Below are positions 60,526 through 64,000 of a stretch of 64,000 nucleotides of DNA, one piece after another; position 1 is the first letter of the stretch; each line of letters starts with the position of its first letter. The DNA is from Actinomyces sp. AC-20-1 (GTDB lineage: Bacteria > Actinomycetota > Actinomycetes > Actinomycetales > Actinomycetaceae). The position numbers were made by a program, and so were the translations under genes. The stretch lies in assembly GCF_023369555.1 (NCBI RefSeq), contig NZ_JACJVC010000004.1:1-64000 (forward strand), in the 5' to 3' direction. Below the pieces are notes generated by a model that made no database searches, was not told where the DNA came from, and saw nothing but the letters and a program-made list of their open reading frames with translations.

Positions 60526-63500
60526 TCACCGCCGGTAGGGGTCGATGTGCAAGCGCATGCCGCGCGGGTCGCGCACGAGCCCGGCAGCCGCCAGCAGGTC
60601 GCTGACCGCGCGGTCGAGCGCGGGGATCCCGTTGAGGCTCTCCACCACCCGTCTGCCGGGGCGGGGTTCCCGCAGTGCCGCACTGGTCTCGGCCTCGACC
60701 AGGGCGGCCAGGGCACGCTCCAGCTCCCGCCCGTCGGTGGTGTAGCAGGTGAGGGTGCGCAGGCGCTCGGCGGCGTGGAGCACCGGCCTGCCGCCGCGCA
60801 CGACGACATGCGCCCCCTGCCGTGCGGCCGGACGCGCAGGCTCCGCGCCGGCGCGCGTCAGCCCGGGCGGCAGGGCCGGCTCGGGCCAGGGGACGAGGTC
60901 GCCCACGAGGCAGGCCGGGTCCTTGAGGTCGAGCACCACAGGCTCGGTAGGCCCGCCGCTGGCCAGGTCCCGCAGCCGGTCGACGTCCTCCCGCGCCGCG
61001 AACTGGCTGGGCCCGAGCCCCTCGACGAAGGCGCCGCGCAGCACGAGGCCGGTGTCCTCCATGCGCCGCAGCACGGGCAGCAGGGCGCCGATGCCGCCCC
61101 GCACGCCGCCGGTGAGCGCGGTGTCCCGGCTGACGACGCCGTAGCGGTCGAGCAGGGACTCGACGTCGGCCAGTGCCTGCTCCTCGGCCGTCACCGCGGG
61201 CGCGGTGAGCCGGTGCCACGTGGCCGCCTCGAGCGCCGCCTCCACGGGTGACAGGGGCGCCCCGCCGAGCGCCCCAGCGCGGCCGGGACCGAGCCCGCGG
61301 CGGGCTCGCCGGCTGCGCACCCGGCGTGGCGGCGCGGCCGCGGGGCGGGGCTGCAGCAGCGCGCGCACCGGCGCGAAGGAGCCGGCCGTCAGCTCACCGG
61401 CGCGCACCAGCGACCACTGCTCCTCCCGGTCCAGCTCCCCCTGACGCAGGCTCGCGCCGACCGCGGGCGCCAGCGGCGAGTCGGAGGGGACGAGGGCGAT
61501 CTCGCCCAGGCCCTCGGCGGCACCGCCCTGGTCCCGGCAGACCCAGATGACGTCGCCGGAGGCCAGGAGGTCGTCCAGCATGGCGGGACGGTAGCCGGGC
61601 ACCCGGGCCGGCAGCACGACGGACTCCCACAGCCCGGCCGGCAGCCAGACGCCCTCGAGGGCGGCGATCGTCTCCGCGAGCGCCTCCTCGGCCGCCGCCT
61701 GGCCGACCATGCCCGCGCGCTCGAGCACGAGCTGTTGGAGCGCTGAGGGCGGCACCGGCTTGACGGCCTCGCGCGCCTTGGCCAGGGAGCGGTTGCGCAC
61801 CCGGGTGAGGACCTGGGGCGCGATCCAGCGGCCCTGCTCAGCGCTGCCCAGGCGCATGAGCGCACCCGTGCCACCGAGCTCGGCCAGGGCGCCGGCGGCC
61901 ACCGCCGTCCCGAGGCCGAGGGCCCGGGCGACGTCGTCGGCGGTGACCAGGACGTGGGTGCGGGCGTGGCGCAGCACGAGGTCGGCCAGGGGTGTGCGCT
62001 CTCGCTCCGACGGCGGCGCCCCGGTCCCGTCGTCCTCCGGCGTCCCAGCCCAGTCGGGCACCGGCGCCCCGAGAGCCAGGTGCAGGGCGGGCGCGTCCTC
62101 CGCACGCGCCCAGCACTCGCGCTCCCCCAGCCTCACGGGGAAGGTACGCCGGCTGCGCTCGAGCTCCGCGAGTCCGGCGCGCACGGCCGCCAGGGCGCCG
62201 CCCTCACCCCGGCTGCGCGCCACCAGCTCGTCGAGCGTCAGCGGGCCGAGCTCGCGCAGGAGGTCGGCGACCCCCTCGGCGTCGGCCCGCACCCGCCGTC
62301 GGGCCGCCAGGTGCTGCAGCTCGGAGGCGACCTCGGCCATGACCTCCTCGTCCAGCAGGTCGGCAATGCCGCCGTCGCCCACGAGCGAGGCGACGACGTC
62401 GGGATCCAGGGAGAGCAGCTGCGCCCGGCGCTCGGTGTGCGGCAGGTCCTCCTGGTACAGGAAGGCGCTGGTGTAACCGAACAGCAGCGGGCGGGCGAAG
62501 GGCGACGGCACCTGCGTGACCGCCTCCATCACGCGCACCTGCTGGTGGGCCAGGCGCTCCATGAGGACGCGCAGGGAGGGAAGGTCCCACACGTCCTGCA
62601 GGCACTCGCGGGCGGCCTCCACCGAGACCGGGAAACCGGAGACCTGCCGTGAGGCCTCCAGGAGCTGGCCGGCCTTGAGGCGCTGGAGCCACAGCGGGGT
62701 GCGGCTGCCGGGGCGCGCCGTCGGCATGAGCAGGCAGCGGGCGGCGCACTCGCGGAAGCGGGCGGCGAAGACCGCGGTCTGGTCGACGCCGGTGCGCACC
62801 AGCTGGTCGATCTCCACCGGGTCGAAGAGGAGCAGGTCCGCGCCCGGTGGTTGCTCGGTGTCCGGCAGCAGCAGCACCATGCCGTCATCGCCGGTGACGA
62901 CCTGCGGGTCGGTGCCCAGCGTGCGGCGCACCCGCTCCTTGACAGCCATGGCCCAGGGCTCGTGGACGCGACGGCCCAGCATGCTGTGCAGGATGAGGCG
63001 CCAGCTGCCGCTCTCGTCCCGGCACTGCTCCAGCACGAGCGCGGTGTCGCAGGGGATGACGCCGGTCGCCCTGCGCTGCTCGCGCAGCAGCGACACGAGG
63101 TTGGCCTGGGCGTGAGCGTCCAGGCCGGCGCGCCCCAGGCGCTCGGTGAGAGCCGGTTGCGGCGCCTCCCCGGGGCCGCCGACGCCCAGGAGCCCGGCCG
63201 CCTCCCGCAGGAACGCGCCCTTGGCTGCACCGGTGGCGGCCGGCCGTCCGGCCCCCTCGCCGCGCCAGAAGGGCAGGCGGGCGCTGCGGCCGGGTGCCGG
63301 GTCGACGACGACGCGGTCCGTACCGATCTGCCGGATGCGCCAGGAGGAGGTGCCCAGGGTGATGACGTCCCCGACGCTGGACTCGTTGACCATCTCCTCG
63401 TCCAGCTCGCCCACGCGCCGGCGGCCCGCGGTGGCCTCACCCTCGGGCAGCACGACCGGGAACAGGCCGCGGTCGGGGATGGTCCCGGAGGCGGCGACGG

Positions 63501-64000
63501 CGAGGCGCTGCGCGCCGGGGCGGGCGGTGAGGGTACCGGTCTCGCGGTCCCACACGATCCGTGGGGAGAGGTCGCTGAGGTCGGCGCTGGCGTTGCCTCC
63601 GGCGAGCAGCGTGAGCACGGAGTCGAAGGCGGCGCGCGGCAGGGCCGTGTAGGGGGCGGCGCGGGTGACGGTGGCGTACCAGTCATCGGCGGTGCGCTCC
63701 TCGGTGCTCACGGCGGCGACGGTCTGCTGGGCGAGCACGTCCAGGGCGTTGGGGACCAGGGCGGTGCGCTCGATGCTGCCGGAGCGCATGCCCTCGGCGA
63801 CGACGACGGCGTCGATGAGCTGGGTGCGCTCGATGGGGTAGATGGTGCCGCGCGGGCGCCCGCCGACGCGGTGCTCGGCGCGTCCCACGCGCTGCAGGCC
63901 GGCGGCCACCGACGGCGGGGGCGCCACCTGGAGGACGAGGTCGATGGAGCCCATGTCGATGCCGAGCTCGAGGGAGGCGGTGGCCACGACGCAGCGCAGC
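60526..64000 (-). CDS. Lhr-type DEAD/DEAH helicase, C-terminal part
   Basis: The frame is open to the right window edge, so the N-terminal helicase core lies outside. Visible from the left edge of the protein are VVATASLELGIDMGSIDLV (helicase motif V), then AAGLQRVGRAEHRVGG (motif VI). About 1000 residues follow, with the Lhr winged-helix and core-C domains (IRQIGTDRVVVDPAPG, PFARPLLFGYTSAFLYQEDLPH-type region) and a C-terminal domain ending LHIDPYRR. Lhr proteins are 3'-5' DNA helicases of repair; mycobacterial Lhr has a similar long C-terminal domain. The true start is unknown; a GTG at 63987 is only internal. Confidence 0.9.
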   Translation of the reverse strand, partial: LRCVVATASLELGIDMGSIDLVLQVAPPPSVAAGLQRVGRAEHRVGGRPRGTIYPIERTQLIDAVVVAEGMRSGSIERTALVPNALDVLAQQTVAAVSTEERTADDWYATVTRAAPYTALPRAAFDSVLTLLAGGNASADLSDLSPRIVWDRETGTLTARPGAQRLAVAASGTIPDRGLFPVVLPEGEATAGRRRVGELDEEMVNESSVGDVITLGTSSWRIRQIGTDRVVVDPAPGRSARLPFWRGEGAGRPAATGAAKGAFLREAAGLLGVGGPGEAPQPALTERLGRAGLDAHAQANLVSLLREQRRATGVIPCDTALVLEQCRDESGSWRLILHSMLGRRVHEPWAMAVKERVRRTLGTDPQVVTGDDGMVLLLPDTEQPPGADLLLFDPVEIDQLVRTGVDQTAVFAARFRECAARCLLMPTARPGSRTPLWLQRLKAGQLLEASRQVSGFPVSVEAARECLQDVWDLPSLRVLMERLAHQQVRVMEAVTQVPSPFARPLLFGYTSAFLYQEDLPHTERRAQLLSLDPDVVASLVGDGGIADLLDEEVMAEVASELQHLAARRRVRADAEGVADLLRELGPLTLDELVARSRGEGGALAAVRAGLAELERSRRTFPVRLGERECWARAEDAPALHLALGAPVPDWAGTPEDDGTGAPPSERERTPLADLVLRHARTHVLVTADDVARALGLGTAVAAGALAELGGTGALMRLGSAEQGRWIAPQVLTRVRNRSLAKAREAVKPVPPSALQQLVLERAGMVGQAAAEEALAETIAALEGVWLPAGLWESVVLPARVPGYRPAMLDDLLASGDVIWVCRDQGGAAEGLGEIALVPSDSPLAPAVGASLRQGELDREEQWSLVRAGELTAGSFAPVRALLQPRPAAAPPRRVRSRRARRGLGPGRAGALGGAPLSPVEAALEAATWHRLTAPAVTAEEQALADVESLLDRYGVVSRDTALTGGVRGGIGALLPVLRRMEDTGLVLRGAFVEGLGPSQFAAREDVDRLRDLASGGPTEPVVLDLKDPACLVGDLVPWPEPALPPGLTRAGAEPARPAARQGAHVVVRGGRPVLHAAERLRTLTCYTTDGRELERALAALVEAETSAALREPRPGRRVVESLNGIPALDRAVSDLLAAAGLVRDPRGMRLHIDPYRR

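Noticed and set aside
1-64000. CRISPR arrays
   Set aside because: No regularly spaced direct repeats with variable spacers were seen; the only tandem repeat is the two-unit 25-bp repeat at 57781-57833.
1-64000. tRNA and rRNA genes
   Set aside because: No sequence with tRNA-like TPsiC/acceptor features or rRNA core was recognised; a covariance-model search was not possible.

Overview
The window is high-GC (roughly 70-74 %) DNA, densely packed with genes that often overlap by 4 bp (ATGA/GTGA). Best BLAST-free reading is an actinobacterium of the Actinomyces/Schaalia type. The evidence is GC-rich codon use, an excalibur-domain protein, DUF4235, DUF4244/TadE genes, a DUF4921 GalT-like protein, a class III (anaerobic) ribonucleotide reductase beside a catalase (a facultative anaerobe), and many sugar and peptide ABC transporters. 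No rRNA, tRNA, CRISPR array or complete IS element was recognised.

Layout. 1-5.5 kb: end of a membrane protein, then a LuxR-type two-component system divergent from an ABC-2 exporter with two permeases (LanFEG-like). 5.5-6.7 kb: a lower-GC insertion carrying an Abi_2/AbiF-type HEPN protein preceded by a structured, terminator-ended RNA. 6.7-11 kb: catalase, an MFS remnant, a frameshifted phosphodiester glycosidase and a GT2-GtrA glycosyltransferase. 11-12.5 kb: a nested palindromic element, a VapC-like toxin lacking its centre with its Phd-type antitoxin, and an excalibur protein. 12.6-16.6 kb: a second two-component system plus ABC-2 exporter. 16.7-20.3 kb: anaerobic RNR genes nrdD and nrdG with a RelE/RHH toxin-antitoxin pair lodged between them.

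20.4-26.5 kb: a truncated ImmA/IrrE gene at one copy of a 60-bp palindromic repeat, then a deoxyribose operon (SorC-type regulator, deoC, FucP-like permease, mutarotase, deoxyribokinase) and a second copy of the repeat. 26.5-35.7 kb: a DUF1998 helicase and a divergent sugar locus (GH4 glycosidase and DeoR-type regulator versus PfkB kinase and ABC importer without its own ATPase). 35.7-42.5 kb: three orphan tad-pilus minor genes, GNAT, SWIM-SNF2 helicase, Kef-type antiporter. 42.5-46.1 kb: MFS, DUF4921, glutathione-transferase-like protein.

46.3-52 kb: an Opp/Dpp-type importer with a double-ABC ATPase. It is preceded by a leader peptide of eleven residues with five consecutive cysteines, which implies cysteine-responsive attenuation. 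52-55.9 kb: thiamine-type ABC importer under a TPP riboswitch. 55.9-64 kb: DUF418 membrane protein, DUF4235 protein, EtfD-like membrane iron-sulfur reductase, and the C-terminal part of an Lhr helicase running off the window.

The main themes are nutrient import and salvage (deoxyribose, unknown glycoside, peptide/thiol, thiamine), envelope-stress-type exporter/two-component modules, and scattered small toxin or defence genes associated with palindromic repeats and gene decay. The most interesting items are the HEPN-Abi gene with its RNA, the poly-cysteine leader on a GsiA-like transporter, and the TA pair inserted in the anaerobic RNR operon.
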